Positions 25,721 through 35,369 of a stretch of DNA of 64,000 nucleotides are shown here, one piece after another. Made by a program: the position numbers and the translations under genes. Where the stretch lies: NCBI RefSeq assembly GCF_000426685.1, contig NZ_AUFV01000009.1:1-64000 (forward strand), written 5' to 3'. How positions within the stretch are numbered: position 1 is the first letter of the stretch; each line of letters opens with the position of its first letter. Source of the stretch: Solimonas flava DSM 18980 (lineage in GTDB: Bacteria; Pseudomonadota; Gammaproteobacteria; Nevskiales; Nevskiaceae). The notes under the pieces were generated by a model. The model saw nothing but the letters and a program-made list of their open reading frames with translations. It searched no databases and was not told the DNA's origin.

Positions 25721-26326
25721 CTAGCGCACGGTCAGCAGCCGCGGGCAGTCGCCTTGCGGGCACCAGAACGAGATGAGAAAGCTGTGGCCGCTGCGGCAGG
25801 ACAGGTCGACGACCTCGTCCATGTGCGCGGAGACGTCCACGTACAGGCCGCAACCGCTGGCCAGCGCCTCGTGGATTTGCGCGCGGTAGCGGTTCGACGC
25901 CGCCGCCGCGCGCACGGCCCGGATGGCTTGCTCGGGTGTGAAAGAACCGGGTTCGACGGCGACCTCGCCGAGGCGCGTCTGCACGCTGAGCACTTCGCGG
26001 CCGTCCCCGCAACGCCAGCGCTCGCCGTCGCGGCGGCAATCGACCTGATAGCGAGCCGGCTGGCCGTCGATGCTGGCGTGCGCCGCGCAGCGCACGGACA
26101 CTTGCACGGCGTGCGCGCTTGCCGCGCCGGCGCCGGACTGCCGGGCAACCGGCTCGACGCTGTCGGCGGCGACGCCGTAGCGCGCGCAGGCCAGCTCGCC
26201 GACGGCCGCGCGCACCGGTGCCGATAGCGGCCCCGTCGTGCGCGGTTCGCCGGCGCCGGCGGGGCCGGCGAGCAGCAGGAGCGCGAGCAGGCCGAAGACG
26301 GCGCGGAACAGGGGCGGCGGTCTCAT
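25721..26326 (-). CDS. Secreted hypothetical protein with many Cys
   Basis: A 201-residue protein with a clean signal peptide (hydrophobic FGLLALLLLAGPAGAGE, cleavage near residue 25). The mature part has eight Cys residues (including VDCRRDGERWRCGDG, SGCGLY, LSCRSG, WCPQGDC), suggesting disulfides and periplasmic or extracellular residence. No known domain recognised. The start at 26326 was chosen because the signal peptide begins there. It diverges from the nitronate monooxygenase gene. Confidence 0.7.
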   Translation of the reverse strand: MRPPPLFRAVFGLLALLLLAGPAGAGEPRTTGPLSAPVRAAVGELACARYGVAADSVEPVARQSGAGAASAHAVQVSVRCAAHASIDGQPARYQVDCRRDGERWRCGDGREVLSVQTRLGEVAVEPGSFTPEQAIRAVRAAAASNRYRAQIHEALASGCGLYVDVSAHMDEVVDLSCRSGHSFLISFWCPQGDCPRLLTVR

Positions 26327-26495
26327 GGTGGGCGATGTTACGTCGACGCCCCGACGGGCGTGCCGGCCGGAACGCGACATCGTCGCCGTCACCGGAGCGC
26401 GCGCAGAGGGATCGCTTCCGCGGCGGGTGCCGCCGTGGCCGGCGCCGTTCTGCCGCGGCGCGGGCGCGGAGGCGCGGCCGGCGGCGCCGGCATCC

Positions 26496-26501
26496 TACAA
26501 T
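26496..26501 (+). promoter_or_regulatory. Candidate -10 box for the nitronate monooxygenase gene
   Basis: TACAAT, followed by GCCGG, 30 bp before the ATG at 26532. Confidence 0.4.
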
Positions 26502-26531
26502 GCCGGTTCCATTTTTCGACCGAGTCCCGAA

Positions 26532-27461
26532 ATGCGCCTGCCGCAAGCCTGGAAAGGCCGCGTTCGCCTGCCCGCGATCGTCGCCCCGATGTTCCTCGTC
26601 TCCAATCCGAAGCTGGTCGCCGCCTGCTGCCGCGCCGGTGTGGTCGGCACCTTCCCGGCGCTGAACCAGCGCACGACGGACGGCTTCGTCGCCTGGCTCG
26701 ACGAACTCGGCGCGACGCTGACGGCGAACGATGCGCCGTACGGCGTGAACCTGATCGTGCACAAGACCAACCCGCGCCTCGATGCGGATCTGAAGAAGGT
26801 CGTCGAGCACCGCGTGCCGCTGGTCATCACCTCGCTCGGCGCCGTCAGCGAAGTCGTCGATGCCGTGCACAGCTACGGCGGCGTGGTGTTCCACGACGTG
26901 ATCGGCGTGCGCCACGCCGAGAAGGCGGCGGCGGCCGGCGTCGACGGCCTGATCGCGGTGGCGGCCGGCGCCGGCGGCCATGCCGGCACCATCAATCCGT
27001 TCGCGCTGATTCCGGAGATCCGCGCGATGTTCGACGGCTACCTCGCGCTGTCCGGCTGCATCGGCAGCGGCGGCGGCGTGCTCGCCGCGCAGGCGCTCGG
27101 CGCCGATTTCGCGTACATGGGCACGCGCTTCATCGCCACGCAAGAGGCCACGGTGTCGGACGCGTACAAGCAGATGCTGCTCGACAGCCGCGCCGGCGAC
27201 ATCGTCTACACGCCGCACATCAGCGGCGTGAACGCCAACTTCCTGCGCCCTTCGATCGTGCGCGCCGGGCTCGACCCCGATCACCTCGAACCGAAGAAGG
27301 ATCTCGACTTCGGCGCCGAGCTGTCGGGCGGCAAGGCCTGGAAGGACATCTGGTCGGCCGGCCAGGGCGTCGGCGCGATCCACGACGTGCCGTCGGCGAC
27401 GCAGCTCTGCGAGCGCCTGATCGCCGAGTACGAGGCGACGCGCCGCGCGCTCGCCGGTTAG
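26532..27461 (+). CDS. Nitronate monooxygenase family flavoprotein
   Basis: A 309-residue FMN-dependent TIM-barrel protein of the nitronate monooxygenase/2-nitropropane dioxygenase family. Features: PAIVAPMFLVSNPKLVAACC at the N-terminus, VAAGAGGHAGTINPF for flavin/phosphate binding with the catalytic-type His, and ALGADFAYMGTRFIAT for the second phosphate-binding segment. Members oxidise alkyl nitronates or reduce quinones. A perfect 12-bp GC hairpin (27470-27498) lies immediately after the stop, without a T run, then the AroE-like gene starts, so the two may be partly coupled. Confidence 0.92.
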   Translation: MRLPQAWKGRVRLPAIVAPMFLVSNPKLVAACCRAGVVGTFPALNQRTTDGFVAWLDELGATLTANDAPYGVNLIVHKTNPRLDADLKKVVEHRVPLVITSLGAVSEVVDAVHSYGGVVFHDVIGVRHAEKAAAAGVDGLIAVAAGAGGHAGTINPFALIPEIRAMFDGYLALSGCIGSGGGVLAAQALGADFAYMGTRFIATQEATVSDAYKQMLLDSRAGDIVYTPHISGVNANFLRPSIVRAGLDPDHLEPKKDLDFGAELSGGKAWKDIWSAGQGVGAIHDVPSATQLCERLIAEYEATRRALAG

Positions 27462-27522
27462 TGAGGTGCGGCCGCCCGCGCGCACGGCGCGGGCGGCCGG
27501 TCGGTAATACGAGGAGGCGCGC

Positions 27523-28341
27523 ATGCGCGCGATCAGCCGCGATACCACGCTGTGCATGTCGCTGTCGGCGCGGCCCGGCAATTTCGGCACGCGCTTCCAC
27601 AACCACCTGTACGCGGCGCTCGGGCTCGACTACGTCTACAAGGCGTTCACGACCACCGACCTGCCGGCGGCGATCGCCGGCATCCGCGCGCTCGGCATCC
27701 GCGGCTGCGCGATCTCGATGCCGTTCAAGGAAGCCTGCATTCCGCTGCTCGATGCGCTGGAGGATTCGGCGGCGGCGATCGACGCGGTCAACACCATCGT
27801 CAACGATGCGGGCTTCCTGCGCGGCTACAACACCGATTACGTCGCCGTGCGCCAGTTGCTGCACGAGCACGCGATCGATCCGGCGACGCCGGTGCTGCTG
27901 CGCGGCAGCGGCGGCATGGCCAAGGCGGTCGCCTGCGCGCTGCGCGACGCCGGTTTCGGCGACGGCGTCATCGTCGCGCGCAACGAAGCCGCCGGCCGTC
28001 GTCTGGCGCAGACCTGCGGCTACGTCTGGCACGCCGAAGCGCCGCCGCCGCGTGCGGCGCTGCTGGTCAACGTCACGCCGATCGGCATGGCCGGCGGCGC
28101 CGAGGCCGACACGCTGGCCTTCGACGAAGCGGCGATCGAAGCGGCGGCGCGCGTGTTCGACGTCGTCGCGCTGCCGGCCGAGACGCCGCTGATCCGCCGC
28201 GCGCGCCAGCTCGGCATCGCCACCGTCAGCGGCGCCGAGGTGATCATGCGGCAGGCGCTGGAGCAGTTCGTGCTCTACACCGGCGTGCGGCCGGACGTGG
28301 CACAGGTCGCCGCCGCGGCGGCGTACGCGCGCGGCGGCTGA
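27523..28341 (+). CDS. Shikimate 5-dehydrogenase-like protein
   Basis: A 272-residue protein of the AroE/YdiB family. Substrate-binding Ser13 and Ser15 in SLSARPGNFG, catalytic Lys69 in SMPFKEA, Asn90 and Asp105 in VNTI and YNTDY are all in place. The NADP loop is RGSGGMAKAVACAL rather than the usual GAGGA, marking the shikimate dehydrogenase-like (SdhL) subgroup. It may therefore not be the main AroE. AGGAGG precedes the ATG. Confidence 0.9.
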   Translation: MRAISRDTTLCMSLSARPGNFGTRFHNHLYAALGLDYVYKAFTTTDLPAAIAGIRALGIRGCAISMPFKEACIPLLDALEDSAAAIDAVNTIVNDAGFLRGYNTDYVAVRQLLHEHAIDPATPVLLRGSGGMAKAVACALRDAGFGDGVIVARNEAAGRRLAQTCGYVWHAEAPPPRAALLVNVTPIGMAGGAEADTLAFDEAAIEAAARVFDVVALPAETPLIRRARQLGIATVSGAEVIMRQALEQFVLYTGVRPDVAQVAAAAAYARGG

Positions 28342-28351
28342 GCGCCGCCGC

Positions 28352-29020
28352 TCAGGGCTGCTGCGTCTGGTACTTCGGCGAGCGGGGCCCGTAAAGCAGG
28401 CCGGCCGGCTGCCCGGCCGTCAGCAGGCGCATGCTGGTGATGCCGGCGATGTCATGACTGCGATCGCTCGTCGATTCGACGATCTGATTGACGAGGGCGC
28501 TGATCAGCAGCCCGGCAAGACCGCCGCCGGCATTGCCACGATTCTCCGCGCTCGATGCCGACGCCTTGCCGGCCCACAGCACGTTGCCGCTGCGCAGGTC
28601 GACCAGATGCGCCTCGGCGGTGACGACGGTCGCGCTGCTGATCAGCTGGTAGACCGTGCCGAACTGCTTGATGTGCACGTACAGCGCGGCGTCGGCCTGA
28701 AAGATCTTGTGCAGCCTGTCGACCGGAATGCCTTCGATCTCCGCCGGATTCGTATAACCGTTCTGGCGAAAGGTCTCGTCGACCAGCGACACCGGCAGCA
28801 CGTAATAGCCGGACTCCGCCAGCGGCATCGTCATCTGCGACAGCAGGCTGTAGCTGGCGTCGACCGTGTTCGTGTCGTTGACCGGCGGCAGCAGCAGGAT
28901 CGACGCCGGGCGGCTCTGGCGGAAGTTCGTGTAGTCGTAGCCGGTCGTCGTCGCGCAGGCGCCGAGCAGCGCGGCGATGGCGCACAGCGTCAGCAGGCGC
29001 AAGCTTCGCATCGTCTTCAT
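28352..29020 (-). CDS. DUF799 (GNA1162-like) outer-membrane lipoprotein
   Basis: A 222-residue lipoprotein with lipobox LGAC (LLGACATTT) and DUF799 features: SRPASILLLPPVNDTNTVDASYSLLSQ near the N-terminus, then GYYVLPVSLVDETF. Its fold resembles the TolB N-terminal/CsgG-like fold. Third gene of the CsgG-DUF4810-DUF799 operon, starting in an ATGA overlap with the DUF4810 gene. The homologous neisserial trio (NMB1162-1164 region) is a vaccine-antigen locus of unknown mechanism. Confidence 0.88.
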   Translation of the reverse strand: MKTMRSLRLLTLCAIAALLGACATTTGYDYTNFRQSRPASILLLPPVNDTNTVDASYSLLSQMTMPLAESGYYVLPVSLVDETFRQNGYTNPAEIEGIPVDRLHKIFQADAALYVHIKQFGTVYQLISSATVVTAEAHLVDLRSGNVLWAGKASASSAENRGNAGGGLAGLLISALVNQIVESTSDRSHDIAGITSMRLLTAGQPAGLLYGPRSPKYQTQQP

Positions 29021-29400
29021 GGCGCGCCGGCCTGGGTGCGGTTGAGGTTGCCGATCAGAAAGTCCATGTACGGCTTCGATTCGGGAAACCGGGCTTCCTC
29101 GGCCATGAAGGCCGTGCGTGCCGGCCCCGGCTGGCCCATGCGCAGATAGAGCAGCCCCAGGTGCGCGTGAAAGCCCGGCGGCAGCGCCGCGCCCCTGGCG
29201 CTGGCCTGGGCCGCGGTTTTTTCGAGCGCTTCGCGCTGTTGCTCCGGGCTCTTGCCGTCACCCTGGAAGTACGCATAAAGCTGCGGCTGGTAGTCGCCCC
29301 AGTAGTACAGCGGCTTCGGCTGCGTGGCGCAGCCGAACAGCATCAGCATCGTCGCGACGGCGAGGCCGGCGCGCACGAGCGCGGTCGTCGAGATGGTCAA
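29017..29400 (-). CDS. DUF4810 lipoprotein
   Basis: A 127-residue lipoprotein: lipobox FGCATQ, then PLYYWGDYQPQLYAYFQGDG, the DUF4810 signature. The C-terminal half looks like a single TPR-type helix pair (GLLYLRMGQPGPARTAFMAE). Start is TTG at 29400, with GGGGGG just upstream; no good ATG before the signal peptide. Middle gene of a three-lipoprotein operon, overlapping the next gene by 4 bp. Confidence 0.85.
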   Translation of the reverse strand: MTISTTALVRAGLAVATMLMLFGCATQPKPLYYWGDYQPQLYAYFQGDGKSPEQQREALEKTAAQASARGAALPPGFHAHLGLLYLRMGQPGPARTAFMAEEARFPESKPYMDFLIGNLNRTQAGAP

Positions 29401-29459
29401 GGCACCCCCCTATCGATGATGGGCGGCGCGTCCCCCCGGACGCGCGCGGCGGATGTTGG

Positions 29460-30128
29460 CTACTTCGCCGGACGCCAGGCGCCGGACTGCAGGCCGTCGA
29501 CGAGATGGTTGACCGCTTCGCGAATGGCGAGATCGAGCACCTTGCCGTTGAGCGTCGAGTCGTAGCTGGCGGTGCCGCCGAAGCCGATCACCTCGCGGTT
29601 CGACAGGCTGTACTCGCCGCTGCCCTGCGACGAATAGATGACCTCGGACGTGCTGACGTCGACGACGTTGAGCGCGACCTTGGCGTAGGCGATCTGCTGC
29701 TTGCCGTGGCCGAGGATGCCGAACAGCTGCTGGTCGCCGACTTCCTTGCGGCCGAACTCGGTGACGTCGCCGGTGATCACGTAGTCGGCGCCCTTGAGCT
29801 TCTGCGTCGCGCCACTGATCTTCGCTTCCTGGCCGATCTCGCGCATGTTGTCGCGGTCGAGCACGGTGAAGCGGCCGGTCTGCTGCAGATGCGTGATGAG
29901 AATGGTCTTGGCCTGGCCGCCGAGCTGGTCGACGCCGTCCGAGAAGATGCCGCGCAGATAGTTCGAGCGGTTGTCGAACTTGCCGACCGCGATCGGGCTG
30001 CGCGTGCCCTGGTACGGCGTGCCGGCCGTTGCCACCTGCGGCACGGCCAGCGTCCGCGAGCTTTCCGTGGCGCAGCCGCCGGCGCCCAGCAACACCACGA
30101 GCGCGAGACCGGCAATCCGCTTGTTCAT
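29460..30128 (-). CDS. CsgG/HfaB family lipoprotein
   Basis: A 222-residue lipoprotein with lipobox GAGGC (LLGAGGCATE) and a CsgG-type domain: SPIAVGKFDNRSNY, LITHLQQTGRFTVLDRDN, GADYVITGDVTEFG and DVSTSEVIYSSQGSGEYS. CsgG forms the curli export pore, and related HfaB anchors holdfasts. Here no curli genes are adjacent, so a pore or envelope-scaffold role is inference. First gene of the lipoprotein operon, 59 bp before DUF4810. Confidence 0.9.
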   Translation of the reverse strand: MNKRIAGLALVVLLGAGGCATESSRTLAVPQVATAGTPYQGTRSPIAVGKFDNRSNYLRGIFSDGVDQLGGQAKTILITHLQQTGRFTVLDRDNMREIGQEAKISGATQKLKGADYVITGDVTEFGRKEVGDQQLFGILGHGKQQIAYAKVALNVVDVSTSEVIYSSQGSGEYSLSNREVIGFGGTASYDSTLNGKVLDLAIREAVNHLVDGLQSGAWRPAK

Positions 30129-30223
30129 TCGAAGTTGTCCTGATGGAGAGCCGTGATTATCGGAGAATCGCGCGCGCTCGGGGTGTGCCGCGGGTCTCCT
30201 TCGGTCGCGGCGCCCCGGTTGGC

Positions 30224-30252
30224 CGGCCCGCAGCCGTGGCGGCTGCGGGCCG
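30224..30252 (-). terminator. Strong hairpin after the M20 peptidase gene
   Basis: A perfect 13-bp GC stem (30224-30236 with 30240-30252, loop TGG) 6 bp past the stop of the M20 gene. No T run on the minus strand, so it may be a pause or processed 3' end rather than a standard terminator. Confidence 0.55.
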
Positions 30253-30258
30253 TACCGT

Positions 30259-31686
<1,428 letters not shown>

Positions 31687-31741
31687 GATTCGGGTGGTCG
31701 TGGTGCGGGGGACGCGCGCGCGGCGCGCTTCTCGGCTGGCG

Positions 31742-32197
31742 CTACGCGAGCTCGACGATCCTGGCGCGGATGGTATCGCCAACGATCTCGGCGCGCGCGA
31801 CGCTGATCGGCAGGCTGAAGCGGCGCGGTCCGGCGCTGCCGGGATTCAGATAGAGGACGCCGTCGCGCGTCTCGATTTTCGGCCGGTGCGAGTGGCCGCT
31901 GACGACGGCGGCGATGCCTTCGCGTCGCGGTTCGAGCGCCAGCGTCTTGAGGTCGTGCAGCAGGTGCAGGCGCAGGCCGCCGGCGGCGAAGGTCTGCGTC
32001 TCCGGCACGTCCATCGCCCAGGGCTCGGTGTCGTTGTTGCCGCGCACCGCGACCAGCGGCGCCAGCGCGCGCAGCGCGGCGAGCACGTCCGGCGCGCCGA
32101 TGTCGCCGGCGTGCACGATCAGCTCGCTGCCGCGCAGCGCCTCCAGCGCTTCGCGCCGCAGCAGGCCGTGGGTGTCGGAGATCAGGCCGATGTTCAT
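31742..32197 (-). CDS. Metallophosphoesterase, YfcE/MJ0936 family
   Basis: A 151-residue calcineurin-like phosphodiesterase. Metal motifs: GLISDTHG (residues 4-11), HAGDIG, GNNDTE, and VVSGHSHRPKI with a YLNPGS tail. The family hydrolyses simple phosphodiesters in vitro with Mn or Ni; in vivo substrates unknown. Its ATG overlaps the stop of the CDF transporter gene by 4 bp (ATGA), so both are translated together. Confidence 0.92.
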   Translation of the reverse strand: MNIGLISDTHGLLRREALEALRGSELIVHAGDIGAPDVLAALRALAPLVAVRGNNDTEPWAMDVPETQTFAAGGLRLHLLHDLKTLALEPRREGIAAVVSGHSHRPKIETRDGVLYLNPGSAGPRRFSLPISVARAEIVGDTIRARIVELA

Positions 32198-32868
32198 CGG
32201 CCGCCGGCAGCCGTGCGGGGCGTCGCGGCGCCGCGGGGCAGGGTGCCGTCGACGTCGCGCAGTTCGTGCAAGGCCTGGCGCAGCACGCTGCGCGCCGCCG
32301 TCAGGCCGAGCCCGGCCATGATCGCGGCGACCAGCAGGTCCGGCCAAGCGCTGTGCGTGCCGAACACGCCGAGCGCGGCGAGCATGACGGCGACGTTGCC
32401 GATCGCGTCGTTGCGCGAGCACAGCCAGACCGAGCGCATGTTGGCGTCGCCGTCGCGGAAGGCGTAGAGCATGAGGGCGACCGACGCGTTGACTGCGAGC
32501 GCCAGCGTCGCGACCACGCCCATCGTCATCGGCTCCGGCGCGCTGCCGGTCCAGGCGTTCCAGGCCGCCTGGCCGAGCACGTAGAGGCCGTACAGGCCCA
32601 TCGAGGCGCCCTTGAGCAGCGCTGTGCGCGAGCGCCAGACGGCGGCCATCGACAGCACGGCGAGCGACAGGCCGTAGTTGGCGGCGTCGCCGAAGAAGTC
32701 CACCGCGTCGGCGAGCAGCGATACGGAATGGGCGCCCCAGCCGGCGGCCAGTTCGACGCCGAACATCGCGAGGTTCGCCCACAGCGCGATCCACAGCACG
32801 CGACGGAAGCGCGGCGAGATCGCGGTCGCGGAACGGCTGCAGGCGGAATCGGAACAGCAGGTCGACAT
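32194..32868 (-). CDS. Cation diffusion facilitator family transporter
   Basis: A 224-residue inner-membrane protein with about six helices, typical of the short CDF/cation-efflux group. The metal sites are recognisable though variant: LLADAVDFFGDAANYG in helix 2 and SRNDAIGNVAVMLAA in helix 5. The N-terminus MSTCCSDSAC could bind metal. It lacks the cytosolic C-terminal domain of canonical CDF proteins. Overlaps the downstream phosphodiesterase gene by 4 bp. Exported metal unknown. Confidence 0.85.
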   Translation of the reverse strand: MSTCCSDSACSRSATAISPRFRRVLWIALWANLAMFGVELAAGWGAHSVSLLADAVDFFGDAANYGLSLAVLSMAAVWRSRTALLKGASMGLYGLYVLGQAAWNAWTGSAPEPMTMGVVATLALAVNASVALMLYAFRDGDANMRSVWLCSRNDAIGNVAVMLAALGVFGTHSAWPDLLVAAIMAGLGLTAARSVLRQALHELRDVDGTLPRGAATPRTAAGGR

Positions 32869-32928
32869 GAGGGCTCCCCGGGCTCGTCCTATTGGACACC
32901 GCGCGCCGGGATCGCCGTCAAGGCTCTA

Positions 32929-34698
32929 TCAGCCATCGACGCGCAGCACCGGATACAGGTTCAGGCGCTCGTCCCGGGACGGCGCGCGCTGCGCGAAGAA
33001 GGCGAGGCGCGCCTTCGGGTTCTTCGCGAAGTCGGCATCGTGCGCGAGCCGGTCGGTGAACGCCGCGGCGACCTGCGGATCGTCCGCGAGCATGGTGCGC
33101 GCCACGTCCTCGGCGACGTAGTCCTCCATGTATTCCTTCTGCTCGAAGGCGTTGTTGAAGAAGCCCCAGGCGGCGAGCGAATCCGGCGCCTGCGGTTCGA
33201 GCAGGGCCATCACCAGCCGCGCCTTCGGCTGCGCGATCGGCACCAGCAGCGCGCCGGCCGCGATGTCGCGCGTTTCCTCGCGCCACTCGCCGACGAGCGT
33301 CAGCATCTGGTGGCTCTCGAACGAGCGCGGCGCGAACGTCGCCTGGCTGGCGCGGAACGCCTGCACGGCACGCCGCGACTGCGCGTCGGTCAGCGTCTCG
33401 AAAGCGATGCCGTGCAGGCGGAGCTTCGCCGCCATCCAGACCGCGTCGGCGGCCGGCACCAGATAGCCGAGCTTCGGCGCCGTAACGCTCAGCGCCGGCC
33501 GGATGTCGTCCTTCATCGGCAGATGCCAGACCTGCGGCTCGGTGTCGTCGTAGCGCGTCATCAGCGCGCCGGAGATGGCCGAGGGCGTGCGCGTGTAGGC
33601 GTAGCCGAGGAAATCGATCGTGCGCACGGCGTCGGACGGCGCATACGACAGCGCCACCGGCGTGCCGCCGAGCCGGCTCGCGCGGGCGTCGGCGGCGCCC
33701 GCCAGCTTCAGCCACTCGCGGCCGTGCTGCGCGGTCTGTTCGAGCACGGCGACGATGGTGTTGTGGGTGATGCGCACGCGCGTCGGATAGTCCTTCCACG
33801 AGTGCGTCTCGACCAGCATGCCGTAGCGGTTGCGCAGCAGTGGATAGCCGTGCGAGAAGCGCGGCGGCGGCACGTTGTCGGCGAAGCCGGAGGACGGATC
33901 GTCGTCGACGACGAACGCCGGGTAGAACGTCAGCGGCAGCGAGCCCTGCTGCGCGAGTTTCTTGACGACGTCGCCGCGCAGCGCGAGCCCGGCCTTCTGC
34001 ATCGCCGCGTCGCCGGCATGCACCGGCTCCATCGTGATCGAGATGTCGTGCTGGAACTTGGCGCCGTCGGTGACGTGCAGGTCGACGCTGAGGATCGGGT
34101 CCCAGTCGTTCACCAGCCGCAGCATCGCCTGCATCTCCGGCGCGTCCGCCTTCAGGTAGTCGCGGTTGAGGTTGAAGTTCTGCGCGGTCGTGCGCCAGCC
34201 CATTTCTTCCGGGCCGACCTGGTTCGGGCGGTTCCAGCGGCCGAAGCGTTCGTGGCCGTCGACGTTGAACACCGGCACGAAGACCAGCACCTGGCGGTCG
34301 AGCACGCCTTTGGCGAGTTCGCCGTCCAGCACTTCGCGCAGCGCGAGCAGGCCGGCGTCCTTGCCGTCGATCTCGCCGGCATGGATGCCGCCCTGGATCA
34401 GCACCACCGGCAGTTGCCGTTGGCGCGCGGCGTCCGGCGTCAGCGCGCCGCTGGTGGAGGCGATCAGCGCCTTCATCGGCCGGCCTTCCGGCGTGGTGCC
34501 GAAGTCGATGCAGCGCAGCGCCTGCGGCCAGCGCGCGGCGTAGGCCGCGCAGAGCCGGATCACCTCGTCGTAGCGGCCGGTCTGCACGAAGCCCGAGCGC
34601 TCGGCGACGCTGCGCAACGCGTCGTCGGCAGGCGCGGCGGCCTGCAGCGGCGCGGCGACCAGGGCGAGGCAGAGGCAGAGCAGGCGCGTGGCGGACAT
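32929..34698 (-). CDS. M14 family zinc carboxypeptidase, secreted
   Basis: A 589-residue protein with signal peptide (CLCLALVAAPLQAAA, cleavage near 22). The peptidase domain shows His106 and Glu109 in GGIHAGEIDGKD, His208 in SVDLHVTDG and likely catalytic Glu297 in MLVETHSW, all matching the M14 pattern HxxE...H...E. The remaining C-terminal region (about 400-589) is a beta-rich appendage. Likely a periplasmic or secreted carboxypeptidase. ATG 34698 was chosen because the signal peptide starts there; the longer upstream frame overlaps the divergent cupin gene. Confidence 0.9.
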   Translation of the reverse strand: MSATRLLCLCLALVAAPLQAAAPADDALRSVAERSGFVQTGRYDEVIRLCAAYAARWPQALRCIDFGTTPEGRPMKALIASTSGALTPDAARQRQLPVVLIQGGIHAGEIDGKDAGLLALREVLDGELAKGVLDRQVLVFVPVFNVDGHERFGRWNRPNQVGPEEMGWRTTAQNFNLNRDYLKADAPEMQAMLRLVNDWDPILSVDLHVTDGAKFQHDISITMEPVHAGDAAMQKAGLALRGDVVKKLAQQGSLPLTFYPAFVVDDDPSSGFADNVPPPRFSHGYPLLRNRYGMLVETHSWKDYPTRVRITHNTIVAVLEQTAQHGREWLKLAGAADARASRLGGTPVALSYAPSDAVRTIDFLGYAYTRTPSAISGALMTRYDDTEPQVWHLPMKDDIRPALSVTAPKLGYLVPAADAVWMAAKLRLHGIAFETLTDAQSRRAVQAFRASQATFAPRSFESHQMLTLVGEWREETRDIAAGALLVPIAQPKARLVMALLEPQAPDSLAAWGFFNNAFEQKEYMEDYVAEDVARTMLADDPQVAAAFTDRLAHDADFAKNPKARLAFFAQRAPSRDERLNLYPVLRVDG

Positions 34699-34861
34699 CG
34701 GACGGTTCCGGCGGGGGACGGGCCGCCATCGTAGTGCGTCGGCGCGCCGCCCAGTACGGTGGGATTCCTCATGCGCCGCCGCGCGTGACGCGCCGTCCGC
34801 GCTTCGGACATGATCGCGGGCGCGCCGGGTGGCGTATCGGGAAGACGAAACGGGAGTCGTC

Positions 34862-35350
34862 ATGGACGAATCGCAGCAGCCCTTGCCGCCGGCGCTCGAC
34901 GCGCGGCGGATCGCGCCGCGCGCGCAGGCCTCGCTGTACCCCGCGCCGTTCGCGGCGCGCTTCGGCGGACGCAGCAAGCGGGCGCTGGGCGAGGCCTTCG
35001 GGCTCGCCAACTTCGGCGTCAACCTGACGACGCTGGCGCCGGGCGCGAGCTCGTCGCTGCGTCACGCGCACAGCCGCCAGGACGAATTCGTCTACGTGCT
35101 GGAAGGGCATCCGACGCTGATCACCGACGCCGGCGAAACGCCGCTGGCGCCCGGCATGTGCGCGGGTTTTCGCGCCGGCCGCGGCGACGCGCACCAGCTC
35201 GTCAACCGCAGCGATGCGCCGGTCGTCTACCTGGAGGTCGGCGATCGCAGCGTCGGCGACGAAGTCGTGTATCCCGACGACGATCTCGCGATGACGAGCG
35301 GCGCGGACGGCCGCCGCCGCTTCACCCGCAAGGACGGCAGCGCGTACTGA
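34862..35350 (+). CDS. Cupin-domain protein
   Basis: A 162-residue single-domain cupin. Metal motif 1 SLRHAHSRQDEFVYVLEG fits G(X)5HXH(X)3,4E, with motif 2 around RGDAHQLVNRSD. Related proteins are listed as cupins of unknown function, some acting in sugar or auxin-like metabolism, some transcription-linked. Divergent from the M14 peptidase gene and convergent with pncB. No signal peptide. Confidence 0.88.
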   Translation: MDESQQPLPPALDARRIAPRAQASLYPAPFAARFGGRSKRALGEAFGLANFGVNLTTLAPGASSSLRHAHSRQDEFVYVLEGHPTLITDAGETPLAPGMCAGFRAGRGDAHQLVNRSDAPVVYLEVGDRSVGDEVVYPDDDLAMTSGADGRRRFTRKDGSAY

Positions 35351-35369
35351 GCAAGACGCCCGGCGGTGC

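Noticed and set aside
30224-30252. Riboswitch or attenuator
   Set aside because: The hairpin lies just downstream of the M20 gene, with no gene on its plus-strand side, so an end-of-transcript structure is simpler.
32266-34734. Open frame of 822 codons on the plus strand opposite the CDF and M14 genes
   Set aside because: Composition is His/Arg/Val-rich without motifs and it is antisense to a peptidase with all metal ligands.
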